Source: Thermocatellispora tengchongensis
GTDB taxonomy: Bacteria; Actinomycetota; Actinomycetes; Streptosporangiales; Streptosporangiaceae
Reading direction: 5' to 3'
Assembly: GCF_014202315.1 (NCBI RefSeq)
Contig: NZ_JACHGN010000001.1
Coordinates: forward strand, 85,757-149,756
Length of the DNA stretch: 64,000 bases
Both the position numbers and the translations under genes were made by a program. Below the pieces are notes generated by a model that worked only from the letters and a program-made list of their open reading frames with translations, did no database searches and was not told the origin of the DNA. Positions 16,142-24,961 of this stretch are shown piece after piece; positions within the stretch are counted from its first letter, which is position 1, and every line of letters begins with the position of its first letter.

Positions 16142-16918
16142 TCAGCTGCGGGGTGGCGGTGGGGGGAACTGGGCGTCGATGCGGTCGTACTGGGACTGGG
16201 CGGCCTGGAAGGCGGTGGGTTCGACGGCGGGCAGGCCGCTGTAGGGGTGGCTCATCAGTTGGATGAACAGCAGGCCGGCTACCACGATGGCGACGCGGAC
16301 CACGTCGCTGAGGACCGAGGCGGCGGTGGGGCGTACGCCGAGGATCCAGGGCAGGGCGATGACGATCACGCCCGAGATCAGCATGGTGATCATGAAGATG
16401 GGTTCCAGGCGGCTGGCGGCGTCGTCGGCGCGGATGCCGCGGGCGTGGCTGACCTCGGCGGCGTGGGCCAGGGCGTCCTGGCGGAGGTCCTTTTCGGCGT
16501 CGGTCGCGGGCTTGAGCCGCAGCAGGTCGGCCCGCATCTGCTCCAGGGTGAGGTCGGGGGTCTCGGAGAGCCGGTCGCGGGCCATCATCGGCCAGTCGAG
16601 CTTGATGGACTGGTCGGTGTAGAGGCGGACCTTCTCCTGGATGGGCTCGGCGCCCTTGATCGGCGCGACGCTCCAGTACAGCTCGGTCAGGCTCTCGGCC
16701 TCGGCCGCCGCGTCGGCGTTGGCCGCGGTGACGGCGTCGCGGCACAGCACCGCGGCGTACGCGAGGACGAGCAGGTAGACCGCGAGCGCCAGGTTGGCGG
16801 CGAAGTCGAGGGCGACGGAGCCGCGCTCCTCATCGACCCTTCCCTTGCGCCGCAGCACGGTGAGCGCGATCACCATCGCGCCGAACGCCGCCACCGCGAG
16901 CACGGTCAACCAGCCCAT
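16142..16918 (-). CDS. DUF4239 (bestrophin-like) membrane protein
   Basis: A 258-aa protein with two N-terminal TM helices (WLTVLAVAAFGAMVIALTVL; LALAVYLLVLAYAAVL), a long cytoplasmic helical region with YWSVAPIKGAEPIQ and DLTLEQMRADLL, and two C-terminal TM helices (IFMITMLISGVIVIALPWIL; VAIVVAGLLFIQLM). This is the layout of actinobacterial DUF4239 proteins, sometimes called bestrophin-like. The C-terminal tail is Pro-rich. The ATG at 16918 has GGAGG 7 nt upstream and is preferred over 16942. It follows the TetR gene on the same strand in reverse order (TetR start at 17694), with 80 nt between. Confidence 0.82.
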   Translation of the reverse strand: MGWLTVLAVAAFGAMVIALTVLRRKGRVDEERGSVALDFAANLALAVYLLVLAYAAVLCRDAVTAANADAAAEAESLTELYWSVAPIKGAEPIQEKVRLYTDQSIKLDWPMMARDRLSETPDLTLEQMRADLLRLKPATDAEKDLRQDALAHAAEVSHARGIRADDAASRLEPIFMITMLISGVIVIALPWILGVRPTAASVLSDVVRVAIVVAGLLFIQLMSHPYSGLPAVEPTAFQAAQSQYDRIDAQFPPPPPRS

Positions 16919-16998
16919 GAGCACCCTCCGAGACATGCACACTCATCGCAGTGATACAAGCACGAAGAGTAATGGAAGTTCCCGCGTTATCCCATGGT

Positions 16999-17694
16999 TC
17001 AGGCGCGCAACTCGTGCACCGCGGCGAGGAAGTCTCTGGTGATCCCCCGCAAGCCCGGCAGATGGGACAGGCCGACCAGGCGGCCGACGAGCGGGACCGT
17101 GAGCTCGATCATCCGGTACGTCCGGGCGCACCCCGGCGAGGTGTCGTGCACCCAGTAGAGCACCACGCCCATGGACATCAGCCACAGCAGTTCGGGCAGT
17201 TCCGCGCGCAGCTCGGGGTCCATCCGGTCGGCCGAGCCCTCGACGACCTCGCGGTAGATGGCGATCGAGGACTCGCGCGCCGGGGTGGACTCGGCGCTGA
17301 ACGGGCTGAGCGGGTTGCTCGGCTCGGCCGCGTGCTTGAAGAACTTCACCGCGAACTCGTGGTACGGCTCGGAGACCCGCACCCACTCCCGCAGCACGCC
17401 GCTCAGCCGGGCCTCGAAGCCCCGCTCGCGGTCCAGCAGGGCGCGGCAGGCGGCCTCGTGCTCGCGCTGCGCGCGGTCGTAGTACGCCTGGATCAGCGCC
17501 TCTTTGGAGGAGAAGTAGTAGTAGGCGTTGCCCACGGACACCCCGGCCTCGGCCGCGATGGCCCGCATCGTGGTCGCCTCGTAGCCGCGCTCGCGGAAAA
17601 GTCTCAGCGCGGTCTCCACGATCAGTTCTCGGGTCGCCTCCGAGCCCCGGCCCCGCCGCGTCGGTTCCGCCACGTTCGTCACTGTACGACTCAC
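16999..17694 (-). CDS. TetR-family transcriptional regulator
   Basis: A 231-aa protein with a TetR HTH at residues ~20-67 (IVETALRLFRERGYEATTMR, then GVSVGNAYYYFSSKEALIQAYY) and a TetR C-terminal domain with WLMSMGVVLYWVHDTSPG. The GTG at 17694 is inside AGGGGGGTGAG, so ribosome-binding and start almost overlap; the GTG at 17682 is a fallback. Divergent from the M15-like gene at 17828 and upstream of the DUF4239 gene on the same strand; either may be its target. Confidence 0.88.
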   Translation of the reverse strand: MSRTVTNVAEPTRRGRGSEATRELIVETALRLFRERGYEATTMRAIAAEAGVSVGNAYYYFSSKEALIQAYYDRAQREHEAACRALLDRERGFEARLSGVLREWVRVSEPYHEFAVKFFKHAAEPSNPLSPFSAESTPARESSIAIYREVVEGSADRMDPELRAELPELLWLMSMGVVLYWVHDTSPGCARTYRMIELTVPLVGRLVGLSHLPGLRGITRDFLAAVHELRA

Positions 17695-17827
17695 CCCCCT
17701 GTTAGGTCATGAACCCTGACCGTGATCACCACCACACCGCAAAGAGTGTGGACGAAGAGGGATCACCTGCGCGGAATCGTGGGATTGATCCTCTCGGCGG
17801 AAGGGCAATCCGCGAAAAGGGATCAAC

Positions 17828-18961
17828 ATGGGGACCAGTCCATGTAAACGGGGGCCCGTACGGCTCACGGCCTTTGTACTGCTCGCCGTACAGACGTCCA
17901 TCGTCGCGGTGGCCTCGGCGGCCACCGCGGGCGCCGAGAGCCGCGCCACGTCCGCCGGCGCGGCCTCCGTCGCCGCGGGCGCCAAGGCGCCCGCTCAGGC
18001 GCGCAAGCAGACCACCCGGCCGGTACGCGCGGCGCGCGTGCCCCGGACGGCTCGGCTGCGGGTGGCGAACCCGCTGCCCGAGGGGGGCGAGGCGGGCACA
18101 CCGCAGAGGGACGTGAACGTACGGGACTACCGCATCGAACGGCTGCACCGGGTCTTCGAGGACCGGGCGCCGGACATCGCGCCGTTCGACTCCGGGCTGC
18201 CGGGCGCCGAACTGCCGGGCGCCGAGCTGCCGGACACCGAGCTGCTGAACACGGCGCCATCGGATACCGGGATGGCGGTGCTCGCCGGGATCGCGGCGTT
18301 GGGGAAGGCGACCGAGACCGTCCGGCGGCCCGTCGGTGAGGGCGTTGAGAACGTTGAGAACGTTGAGAACCTGGAGGGCGTTGAGGGCGTCTCGAACGTC
18401 GGGGGCGTTCACGCGCGGCGGGTGCAGGCGCATCGGGAGAGCCGCACCTGGCGGCACCGGGCGTTCCGGCCCGTCGTGCGGGAGGCTCGGGAGAGGGTGC
18501 TGACGTACGCCCCGGCCGCGAAGCGGGTGGCCGCGGACAGGCTGACCCGCGCCAGGGCGCAGGCGGCGGTGCGGATGGGGCACCGGCAGGCGGTCGGGCG
18601 GCTGCTGCGGGCCGGGCTGAAGTGGAAGTCCTCGGGCGGCTGCTCCGACCGGCACGTGCACACCTGCACCTCGCTGGACTCGGTGCGTACCGGCACAGTG
18701 GACAAGGTGATCGCGCTCAAGCGTGCCAGCCGGTGCCCGATAATGATCACCGGTGGCACCGAGACCGGGCACGCGCCGGGCACGTACAGCCACGCCAACG
18801 GCTACAAGCTGGACATCACGGCCAACCGCTGTGTGACGCGCTACATCACCCGCACCTTCGAGCCGCACGGCACGCGCGGCGACGGCGCAGCGCTCTACAA
18901 GTCCCCCGGAGGGGACATATACGCCCACGAGTCGGACCACTGGGACATCCAGTTCATGTGA
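17828..18961 (+). CDS. Secreted M15-like zinc peptidase domain protein with repeat region
   Basis: A 377-aa exported protein. The signal segment is RLTAFVLLAVQTSIVAVASAA. Residues ~120-185 hold short in-frame repeats (LPGAE x3, then ENV x3 from GTTGAGAAC units). The C-terminal ~120 residues resemble M15/hedgehog-type hydrolases: a SHANGYKLDI segment gives H322-x6-D329 and HESDHWDI gives H371, the usual His/Asp/His zinc ligands. Four Cys (in GGCSDRHVHTC, SRCP, NRCV) may form disulfides. M15 enzymes cleave peptidoglycan stems. The ATG has AAGGGA 6 nt upstream. It is divergent from the TetR gene. The catalytic assignment is inference; I could not find a clear general base beyond Glu369. Confidence 0.75.
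   Translation: MGTSPCKRGPVRLTAFVLLAVQTSIVAVASAATAGAESRATSAGAASVAAGAKAPAQARKQTTRPVRAARVPRTARLRVANPLPEGGEAGTPQRDVNVRDYRIERLHRVFEDRAPDIAPFDSGLPGAELPGAELPDTELLNTAPSDTGMAVLAGIAALGKATETVRRPVGEGVENVENVENLEGVEGVSNVGGVHARRVQAHRESRTWRHRAFRPVVREARERVLTYAPAAKRVAADRLTRARAQAAVRMGHRQAVGRLLRAGLKWKSSGGCSDRHVHTCTSLDSVRTGTVDKVIALKRASRCPIMITGGTETGHAPGTYSHANGYKLDITANRCVTRYITRTFEPHGTRGDGAALYKSPGGDIYAHESDHWDIQFM
18197..18370 (+). repeat. In-frame minisatellites in the M15-like gene
   Basis: Two arrays: a 15-bp unit CTGCCGGGCGCCGAR at 18197-18241 (3 copies, LPGAE) and a 9-bp unit GTTGAGAAC at 18344-18370 (3 perfect copies, VEN). Both keep the frame and lie in the linker between the signal peptide and the catalytic-like domain. 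Confidence 0.8.
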
Positions 18962-19010
18962 GCACGAGCCGACGGCCACGCCGGCCCGTGCCCACCGCTG
19001 CGTGAACCGG

Positions 19011-20069
19011 CTAGGCGGACAGCTCCGCGGCCACGAGCTCGGCGATCTCGGCGGTGTTGAGCGCCGCGCCCTTGCGCAGGTTGTCACCGCACACGAACAG
19101 GTCGAGCGTGTCGGGGAAGTCGAGCGCCTGCCTGATGCGGCCGACATAGGTCGGGTCGGTGCCCACGACGTCGGCCGGAGTCGGGAAGACCCCGGCGGCC
19201 GGGTCGTCGAGCACGACCACGGTGGGGGCGGCGTCGAGGATCGCCCGCGCGCCCTCGACCGTGACCGGCTTGGAGAAGGTGGCGTGGACGGCCAGCGAGT
19301 GGGTGGTGACCACCGGCACGCGTACGCACGTCGCCGACACCTTCAGGTCGGGGATGCCGAGGATCTTGCGCGACTCGTTGCGTACCTTGAGCTCCTCGGA
19401 CGCCCAGCCGTCCTCCTTGAGCGAGCCCGCCCAGGGCACGACGTTGAACGCGATCGGCGCCGGGAACGGCGAGTCGGCCAGGTCGGGCACGGCCTTGCGC
19501 ACGTCGCCCGCCACGGTGCCGATCGCACGGTCGCCCGCCAGCGCCGCGACCTCGTCGTACAGCCGCTCGGGGCCGGCCACGCCCGCGCCCGAGACCGCCT
19601 GGTAGGAGGCCACGACCAGGGCCTTCAGCCCGTACTCGCGGTGCAGCGCGCCCATCGCGGCCATCATCGACAGCGTCGTGCAGTTGGGGTTGCTGATGAT
19701 GCCCTTGGGCCGCACCCGGGCGGCCTCGGGGTTGCACTCGGGGACGACCAGCGGAACGTCGGGGTCCATGCGGAACGCGCCGGAGTTGTCCACGGCGACC
19801 GCGCCGCGGGCGGCGGCGATGGGCGCCCATTCGGCGGACACCTCGTCGGGCACGTCGAACATGGCGACGTCCACGCCGTCGAACGCCTCGGGCGACAGCG
19901 CCTGGACCACGACGTCCTCGCCGCGGACCCGGAGCACCTTGCCGGCCGAGCGCGGCGAGGCGATGAGCCGGATCTCGCCCCAGACGTCGGGGCGGTTGGA
20001 CAGGATGTCGAGCATGACGGTGCCGACGGCACCGGTCGCGCCGACGACGGCGAGAGTGGGCTTGCTCAT
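19011..20069 (-). CDS. asd: Aspartate-semialdehyde dehydrogenase
   Basis: A 352-aa enzyme converting beta-aspartyl phosphate to aspartate semialdehyde with NADPH, the second step to lysine, threonine, methionine and diaminopimelate. The N-terminal Rossmann motif is VVGATGAVG. The active-site Cys lies in SNPNCTTL, with SYQAVSGAG following and the conserved [13 protein letters not shown] stretch that contributes the acid/base His. The ATG at 20069 overlaps the lysC stop (ATGA), so the two are translationally coupled. Cytoplasmic tetramer in known members. Confidence 0.97.
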   Translation of the reverse strand: MSKPTLAVVGATGAVGTVMLDILSNRPDVWGEIRLIASPRSAGKVLRVRGEDVVVQALSPEAFDGVDVAMFDVPDEVSAEWAPIAAARGAVAVDNSGAFRMDPDVPLVVPECNPEAARVRPKGIISNPNCTTLSMMAAMGALHREYGLKALVVASYQAVSGAGVAGPERLYDEVAALAGDRAIGTVAGDVRKAVPDLADSPFPAPIAFNVVPWAGSLKEDGWASEELKVRNESRKILGIPDLKVSATCVRVPVVTTHSLAVHATFSKPVTVEGARAILDAAPTVVVLDDPAAGVFPTPADVVGTDPTYVGRIRQALDFPDTLDLFVCGDNLRKGAALNTAEIAELVAAELSA

Positions 20070-21376
20070 CGTCCGGTACCTCCGTAGACCACGGCCTCGA
20101 CCTGGTCGGAGTCGAGGTCGAATGCGTGATGGGCGGCGCTGACGGCCGCGTCGACCTCGTCCTGGCCGACGATGACCGAGATCCGGATCTCCGAGGTGGA
20201 GATCATCTCGATGTTGACGCCCGCGTCGGCGAGCGCCGAGAAGAAGGTGGCGGTGACGCCGGGGTGGGAGCGCATGCCCGCGCCGATCAGCGAGACCTTG
20301 CCGATCTGGTCGTCGAACAGCAGCGACTCGAAGCCGATCTGGTCCTGGATGCGCTTGAGCGCGGTCAGCGCGGCCGGGCCGTCGGTCATCGGCAGCGTGA
20401 AGGAGATGTCGGTACGGCCGGTGGCCGCGGCCGAGACGTTCTGCACGATCATGTCGATGTTGATCTCGGCGGCGGCCAGCGTCTTGAATATCGCGGCAGC
20501 CTCCCCGACCTTGTCGGGCACCCCGACAACGGTGATCTTGGCCTCGCTCCGGTCGTGTGCCACGCCGGAGATGATCGGCTGCTCCATCTCGCTTCCTTCG
20601 CTGTCACTGGTGGTGGGCTTCGCCCCGGCGGCCCACGCGGGCGGCTCGGCGGCGACCCACGTGCCCACCCGCTGGCTGAACGAACTCCTGACGTGGATCG
20701 GCAGCGCGAACCTGCGCGCGTACTCCACACACCGCAGGTGCAGGACCTTGGCCCCGCACGCGGCCATCTCCAGCATCTCCTCGTAGGAGATGTGCGGGAT
20801 CTGCCGGGCCGCGGGCACGATGCGCGGATCGGCGGTGAAGATCCCGTCCACGTCGGTGTAGATCTCGCACACGTCGGCCTGGAGCGCGGCGGCGAGCGCG
20901 ACCGCCGTGGTGTCGGACCCGCCCCGGCCGAGCGTGGTGATGTCCTTCTTGTCCTGGGAGACGCCCTGGAACCCGGCCACGATCGCGATCTGGCCGTTCT
21001 CGATCGCCTCCGTGATCCGCCCCGGCGTCACGTCGATGATGCGCGCCTTGCCGTGGGTGGAGTCGGTGATGACCCCGGCCTGCGAGCCGGTGAACGAGCG
21101 CGCCTCGTGGCCGAGGTTCGCGATCGCCATCGCGAGCAGCGCCATCGAGATGCGCTCGCCCGCGGTCAGCAGCATGTCGAGCTCGCGCCCCGGCGGGAGG
21201 GGCGAGACCTGCTGAGCCAGGTCGAGCAGCTCGTCGGTGGTGTCGCCCATCGCCGAGACGACCACGACGACGTCGTTGCCGGCTTTTTTCGTCGCGACGA
21301 TCCGCTGGGCGACCCGCTTGATGCTGGACGCGTCGGCGACGGACGAACCACCGTACTTTTGAACAACGAGCGCCAC
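20066..21376 (-). CDS. lysC: Aspartokinase (alpha subunit, with internal beta start)
   Basis: A 436-aa aspartate kinase, the first enzyme of the aspartate family pathway. Kinase motif [11 protein letters not shown] at the start, substrate-binding [13 protein letters not shown] and [12 protein letters not shown], then two ACT domains ([34 protein letters not shown]) that bind lysine and threonine for feedback control in known actinobacterial enzymes. The GTG at 21376 is chosen because the sequence then begins [10 protein letters not shown] as in homologues and GGAGA lies upstream. An internal ATG at 20587 with its own AAGGAA should give the beta subunit. A -10 candidate TAAACT lies at 21415-21420. 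Confidence 0.97.
   Translation of the reverse strand: MALVVQKYGGSSVADASSIKRVAQRIVATKKAGNDVVVVVSAMGDTTDELLDLAQQVSPLPPGRELDMLLTAGERISMALLAMAIANLGHEARSFTGSQAGVITDSTHGKARIIDVTPGRITEAIENGQIAIVAGFQGVSQDKKDITTLGRGGSDTTAVALAAALQADVCEIYTDVDGIFTADPRIVPAARQIPHISYEEMLEMAACGAKVLHLRCVEYARRFALPIHVRSSFSQRVGTWVAAEPPAWAAGAKPTTSDSEGSEMEQPIISGVAHDRSEAKITVVGVPDKVGEAAAIFKTLAAAEINIDMIVQNVSAAATGRTDISFTLPMTDGPAALTALKRIQDQIGFESLLFDDQIGKVSLIGAGMRSHPGVTATFFSALADAGVNIEMISTSEIRISVIVGQDEVDAAVSAAHHAFDLDSDQVEAVVYGGTGR
20587..20598 (-). promoter_or_regulatory. Internal ribosome-binding site and start for aspartokinase beta subunit
   Basis: On the minus strand AAGGAA (20593-20598) is 5 nt before an in-frame ATG at 20587, giving a 173-aa product starting [17 protein letters not shown]: exactly the two ACT domains. 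Overlapping alpha/beta subunits of aspartokinase are established in Corynebacterium and Bacillus. Confidence 0.75.
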
Positions 21377-21479
21377 GAGATGTCTCCGAAGCAATGAATG
21401 GCTGTGGAGCTCACAGTTTACGTGGTGGTCCGCCGAAGCCCTCCGGGGATATTCACCATGTGGACGATCATGACCCGAG

Positions 21480-22010
21480 CTACACCGACGTGCGCTCGTC
21501 CACGACGTCCAGCCGGGTGTGCGCCACCAGGGCCTGCAGCGCGCGCATCGCGGCGCCCGCGTGGTTGCCCCAGGTGTTGAAGTAGGAGTACTGCCACCAC
21601 CACAGCGCCTCCAGCGGCCGGCCCGCCTTGTGGTGCCGCAGCCCGTGCACCAGGTCGGCGGCCACCGCCGCGAGGTCGTCGGAGAGCCGGTAGGCCGTGA
21701 CCGAGGTGTCCTTGTACGGGTCGAAGACCTCGGCGTACACGTCCACCGGGCCCAGGCGCTCGGCGAGGGCGGTGCGGATCTCGTCCAGGTCGGGGTCCTC
21801 GCTCATCGGCGGCTCCCAGTTCCCGGGCAGGATCACGTCCTGGCTCGCGCCGAGCTGCGCGCCCGCCAGGCTCATCTGGGCGACCTCCATCAGCAGCAGC
21901 GGGAGCATGGCGTCGCCGCCCTCGCCCCGCGCCAGCCGCGTCAGGCCGTCCAGGAAGTTCTGCGCGTGCCCCGCCACCATGTCGGCGAGATTGCCCCACT
22001 CGTCAGACAT
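21480..22010 (-). CDS. DUF5063 domain protein
   Basis: A 176-aa protein typical of the actinobacterial recR-lysC interval. It has a helical N-terminus ([20 protein letters not shown]), the conserved [24 protein letters not shown] and the Trp-rich [17 protein letters not shown] near the end. No known function. The ATG at 22010 has GGAGG 7 nt upstream and overlaps the recR stop by 8 nt, so it is translated with recR. Conservation of position suggests a link to DNA repair or replication, but this is only context. Confidence 0.88.
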   Translation of the reverse strand: MSDEWGNLADMVAGHAQNFLDGLTRLARGEGGDAMLPLLLMEVAQMSLAGAQLGASQDVILPGNWEPPMSEDPDLDEIRTALAERLGPVDVYAEVFDPYKDTSVTAYRLSDDLAAVAADLVHGLRHHKAGRPLEALWWWQYSYFNTWGNHAGAAMRALQALVAHTRLDVVDERTSV

Positions 22011-22602
22011 CCAGCAACCTCCGTCCTTCGAACGCGCGGCCCAGCGTGACCTCGTCGGCGTATTCGAGGTCGCCTCCGACGGGGAGGCCGCTGGCAAGTC
22101 GTGTCACCTTCAGCCCCATCGGCTTGACCAGGCGGGCGAGGTAGGTCGCGGTCGCCTCGCCCTCCAGGTTGGGATCGGTGGCGATGATCAGCTCGGTGAC
22201 CCGGCCGTCGGCCAGGCGCGTCATCAGCTCGCGGATGCGCAGGTCGTCGGGGCCGATGCCGTCGATCGGGCTGATCGCGCCGCCGAGGACGTGGTAGCGC
22301 CCGCGGAACTCACGGGTCTTCTCGATCGCGACGACGTCCTTGGACTCCTCCACCACGCAGATCACGTGGTCGTCGCGGCGGGCGTCGCGGCAGATGCGGC
22401 ACTCCTCCTCGGCCGCCACATTGCCGCAGACCCGGCAGAACCGGACCTTCTCCTTGACCTCCAGCAGCGCGTGCGCCAGCCGTTTCACGTCGGCGGGATC
22501 GGCGGCGAGCAGATGGAACGCGATCCGCTGCGCGCTCTTGGGCCCGACGCCCGGCAGCATGCCGAGCTCGTCGATCAGGTTCTGGACGACGCCTTCGTAC
22601 AT
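22003..22602 (-). CDS. recR: Recombination mediator protein RecR
   Basis: A 199-aa RecR: the N-terminal helix-hairpin-helix [20 protein letters not shown], the four-Cys zinc finger (CRVCGN with CRICRD), the Toprim domain ([27 protein letters not shown]) and the C-terminal [25 protein letters not shown]. With RecF and RecO it loads RecA on SSB-coated gaps. The ATG at 22602 is two nt after the ybaB stop codon, an operon typical of bacteria. Confidence 0.98.
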   Translation of the reverse strand: MYEGVVQNLIDELGMLPGVGPKSAQRIAFHLLAADPADVKRLAHALLEVKEKVRFCRVCGNVAAEEECRICRDARRDDHVICVVEESKDVVAIEKTREFRGRYHVLGGAISPIDGIGPDDLRIRELMTRLADGRVTELIIATDPNLEGEATATYLARLVKPMGLKVTRLASGLPVGGDLEYADEVTLGRAFEGRRLLDV

Positions 22603-22604
22603 CG

Positions 22605-22952
22605 CTAGAACCCTGGCAGTTGTCCGAGGCCGCCCCCGAGCCCCTGCGCGAGCGGGCCGAGTTTCTCCTGCTGCAGCTCGGACGCGGCGCGCACCGCGTC
22701 GCGTACGGCCGCGATGACCAAATCGGCGATCGTCTCGACCGTCTCCTGCGCGTCGCCGGGATCGACGACCTCGGGGCTGATCTTCAGCTCCTGCAGCTCG
22801 CCCGCACCGTTGACGGTGGCGACGACGAGCCCCCCGCCCGCCGAGCCTTCGACCTGCGCCTCGTTCAGCTCCTGCTGGGCGCTCACGAGCTGCTGCTGCA
22901 TGAGCTGCGCCTGCTCCAGAAGCTGTTGCAGGTTGACATCCCCTGGGTTCAC
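22605..22952 (-). CDS. YbaB/EbfC nucleoid-associated protein
   Basis: A 115-aa DNA-binding homodimer of the YbaB/EbfC family: N-terminal coiled helix [20 protein letters not shown], the [20 protein letters not shown] beta hairpin and the helix with [15 protein letters not shown]. The tail is Gly-rich ([10 protein letters not shown]). The GTG at 22952 has GAGGAG 9 nt upstream. Normally follows dnaX; here a regulator gene on the other strand separates them. Confidence 0.95.
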   Translation of the reverse strand: MNPGDVNLQQLLEQAQLMQQQLVSAQQELNEAQVEGSAGGGLVVATVNGAGELQELKISPEVVDPGDAQETVETIADLVIAAVRDAVRAASELQQEKLGPLAQGLGGGLGQLPGF

Positions 22953-23336
22953 CGTCGTGCGCTCCTCGTGGCTTTCGCATGCCGCTTTCGCATGCCTGAC
23001 GTCCGTCGCAATGAGCCTACGGGGTTCCAGCGCACCAGCGCACTGCCGAGCCCATGTGTTCCGCGCACGCGGACAGGGCCGTAACCGGGTGCGGCACGGC
23101 CGAAACTGCGGGCGGCCGGGTCCCGGCCCCCCTCCAGACGTCCGGGACCCGGCCTGCACTCTCGCCGAGCGGCCGCACTGCGGCGAGGTGTGGTGAGGAA
23201 CCTAGCGAGCAACAGGTTGCATACACGTTGCGATCGATTGATCACCGTACGCATACACCGGGATTGGCCGAATCGGTTGCGGGGAACGCCCGTAACCCCG
23301 ATGCTCGCGAAGTGACGTGATTACTGGGGGTGTCGC
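22953..23336. other. Divergent intergenic region with a strong hairpin
   Basis: 384 nt between ybaB and the GAF regulator. A perfect 13-bp inverted repeat, GGCCGGGTCCCGG at 23114-23126 and its complement at 23142-23154, has a 15-nt loop. Near 23217-23265 the octamer GCATACAC occurs twice, next to GATCGATTGATC. No gene is seen. Confidence 0.6.
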
Positions 23337-24821
23337 ATGGGTGACAGCAGACACCTGAGGACCGTTCCGGTGGACCCGGTGGACGAACTGGACGACTACG
23401 CCGTCCGGCTGCGCAGATGGCACGAATCGGCGGTCACCGGGGGCGAGGTCGAGGACGGCGCGCCGCGGCGGCTCATCTCGGCCTCCTGGCGGCGCTCGCT
23501 GGACGCCGGCATCGATCCCGAGATCCGTTCGGCGCCGCTGGCGTACGAGCAGTCCGACATGCGCGACATCCGGCTGGCGCACCCGCTCAACCCGCTGCTC
23601 CCGCTGCTCGCCCAGACCCTGCTGCCGCTGGCCGACCAGACCGGGCACGTCATGGTCGTCACCGACGCGCAGGGCAGGGTGCTGTGGCGCGAGGGCGACC
23701 ACGCGACCATGCGGCGCGCCGACGGGATCGGGCTGACCGACGGGTTCGACTGGGGCGAGAACGCGGTCGGCACCAACGGCATCGGCACCGCCCTGGCCGC
23801 GCGCCGCTCGGTGCACGTCTTCTCCTCCGAGCATCTGGTACGCGTGCTGCACCCCTGGTCCTGCTCCGCCTCCCCGATCATCGACCCCGACACCTCCGAG
23901 GTGCTGGGCTGCGTGGACATCAGCGGCACCTTCGAGCGGCTGCACCCCTCCACGGTCGCCCTGGTCGACACCACCGCCCGCCTGGCCGAGAGCCACCTGG
24001 CGCTGCGGGCGCGCGAGCGCGACGACCGGCTCCGGGCCCGATACGAGAGCCACGTGCGCACCACGTCGGGCCAGCCGCACGCCCTGGTGACCAGGAGCGG
24101 CCGGATCATCGCCGGCGACCCGGCCCGCAGGTACGGCTCGCGCATCCGCGTCCCGGCCTCCGGCGGCCGGGTCTCCTTACCCGGCGGCCTCACCGGCGTG
24201 CTCGAACCCTTCGGCGACGGGTGGCTGCTGCGCCCCGTCAAGCACGACGCCCCCTCCGCGCTGACCCTCGTCCTGCTCGGCACCGACCACCCGTACGCCC
24301 GGCTCGACGGCGCCATCGTCCAGCTCTCGCTGCGCCACGCCGAGATCCTGGCCCTGCTGGCGCTCAACCCCCGCGGCATGACCGCCGAGCAGCTCTCCTT
24401 CCACCTGTACGGCGACGACGGCAACCCGGTCACCATCCGGGCCGAGATCCACCGCCTGCGCGCTCAGCTCGGCGCGGCGGTGGCGGCCAAGCCGTACCGG
24501 CTGGCGTGCCCGGTCGAGGCCGACTTCCTGGAGGTCAAACGGCTGCTCGCGGTACGCGACCCGGCCCCGCTCGCCCGCGCCTACCCCGGCCCGCTGCTGC
24601 CCCGCTCCGAGGCCCCCGCCATCCGCCGCGAGCGCGAGGAGCTGGAGGGCCAGGTACGCGCCCGCATCCTGCTCAGCGGCTCCCCCGAGGACCTGTGGAT
24701 CTACGCCCAGACCGACCAGGGCCGCCACGACCCCCAGGTGCTGGAACGCGTCGCCACCCTGCTCCCGCCCGGCGACCACCGCGCCATCACCGCCCGCCTG
24801 CGCCTGACCGCCCCGGAGTAG
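23337..24821 (+). CDS. GAF-domain transcriptional regulator with C-terminal wHTH (AcoR-like sensor part)
   Basis: A 494-aa protein. The N-terminal half resembles the sensor part of AcoR-type regulators: ASWRRSLDAGIDP, a GAF domain with TDAQGRVLWREGD, GFDWGENAVGTNGIGTALA (very conserved) and HPWSCSASPIIDPDTSEVLG, then LVDTTARLAESHL. The central AAA+ domain of AcoR is absent. Instead the C-terminus has a helix-turn-helix region (LRHAEILALLALNPRGMTAE, then VTIRAEIHRLRAQLG). Such proteins in actinobacteria regulate alcohol or aldehyde metabolism; the target here is unknown. It sits inverted inside the dnaX-ybaB-recR series. Start ATG 23337 with a GGGGGTG ribosome-binding region. Confidence 0.85.
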   Translation: MGDSRHLRTVPVDPVDELDDYAVRLRRWHESAVTGGEVEDGAPRRLISASWRRSLDAGIDPEIRSAPLAYEQSDMRDIRLAHPLNPLLPLLAQTLLPLADQTGHVMVVTDAQGRVLWREGDHATMRRADGIGLTDGFDWGENAVGTNGIGTALAARRSVHVFSSEHLVRVLHPWSCSASPIIDPDTSEVLGCVDISGTFERLHPSTVALVDTTARLAESHLALRARERDDRLRARYESHVRTTSGQPHALVTRSGRIIAGDPARRYGSRIRVPASGGRVSLPGGLTGVLEPFGDGWLLRPVKHDAPSALTLVLLGTDHPYARLDGAIVQLSLRHAEILALLALNPRGMTAEQLSFHLYGDDGNPVTIRAEIHRLRAQLGAAVAAKPYRLACPVEADFLEVKRLLAVRDPAPLARAYPGPLLPRSEAPAIRREREELEGQVRARILLSGSPEDLWIYAQTDQGRHDPQVLERVATLLPPGDHRAITARLRLTAPE

Positions 24822-24961
24822 GACGACGGGTTCTCCACAGCCACTGTGGCACGTTCCCGGCGCCCCGTGATCCGCCCGTTCCGGCACCCTGCGTTCCGGC
24901 CGTTCCCGGCCACTCTGTGATGGCCGTTCCCGGCCTCTCCGCGATCCGGCGCCGAGCAGGG

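Noticed and set aside
17695-17827. c-di-AMP riboswitch upstream of the M15-like gene
   Set aside because: The conserved ydaO core cannot be found; only ordinary leader sequence.
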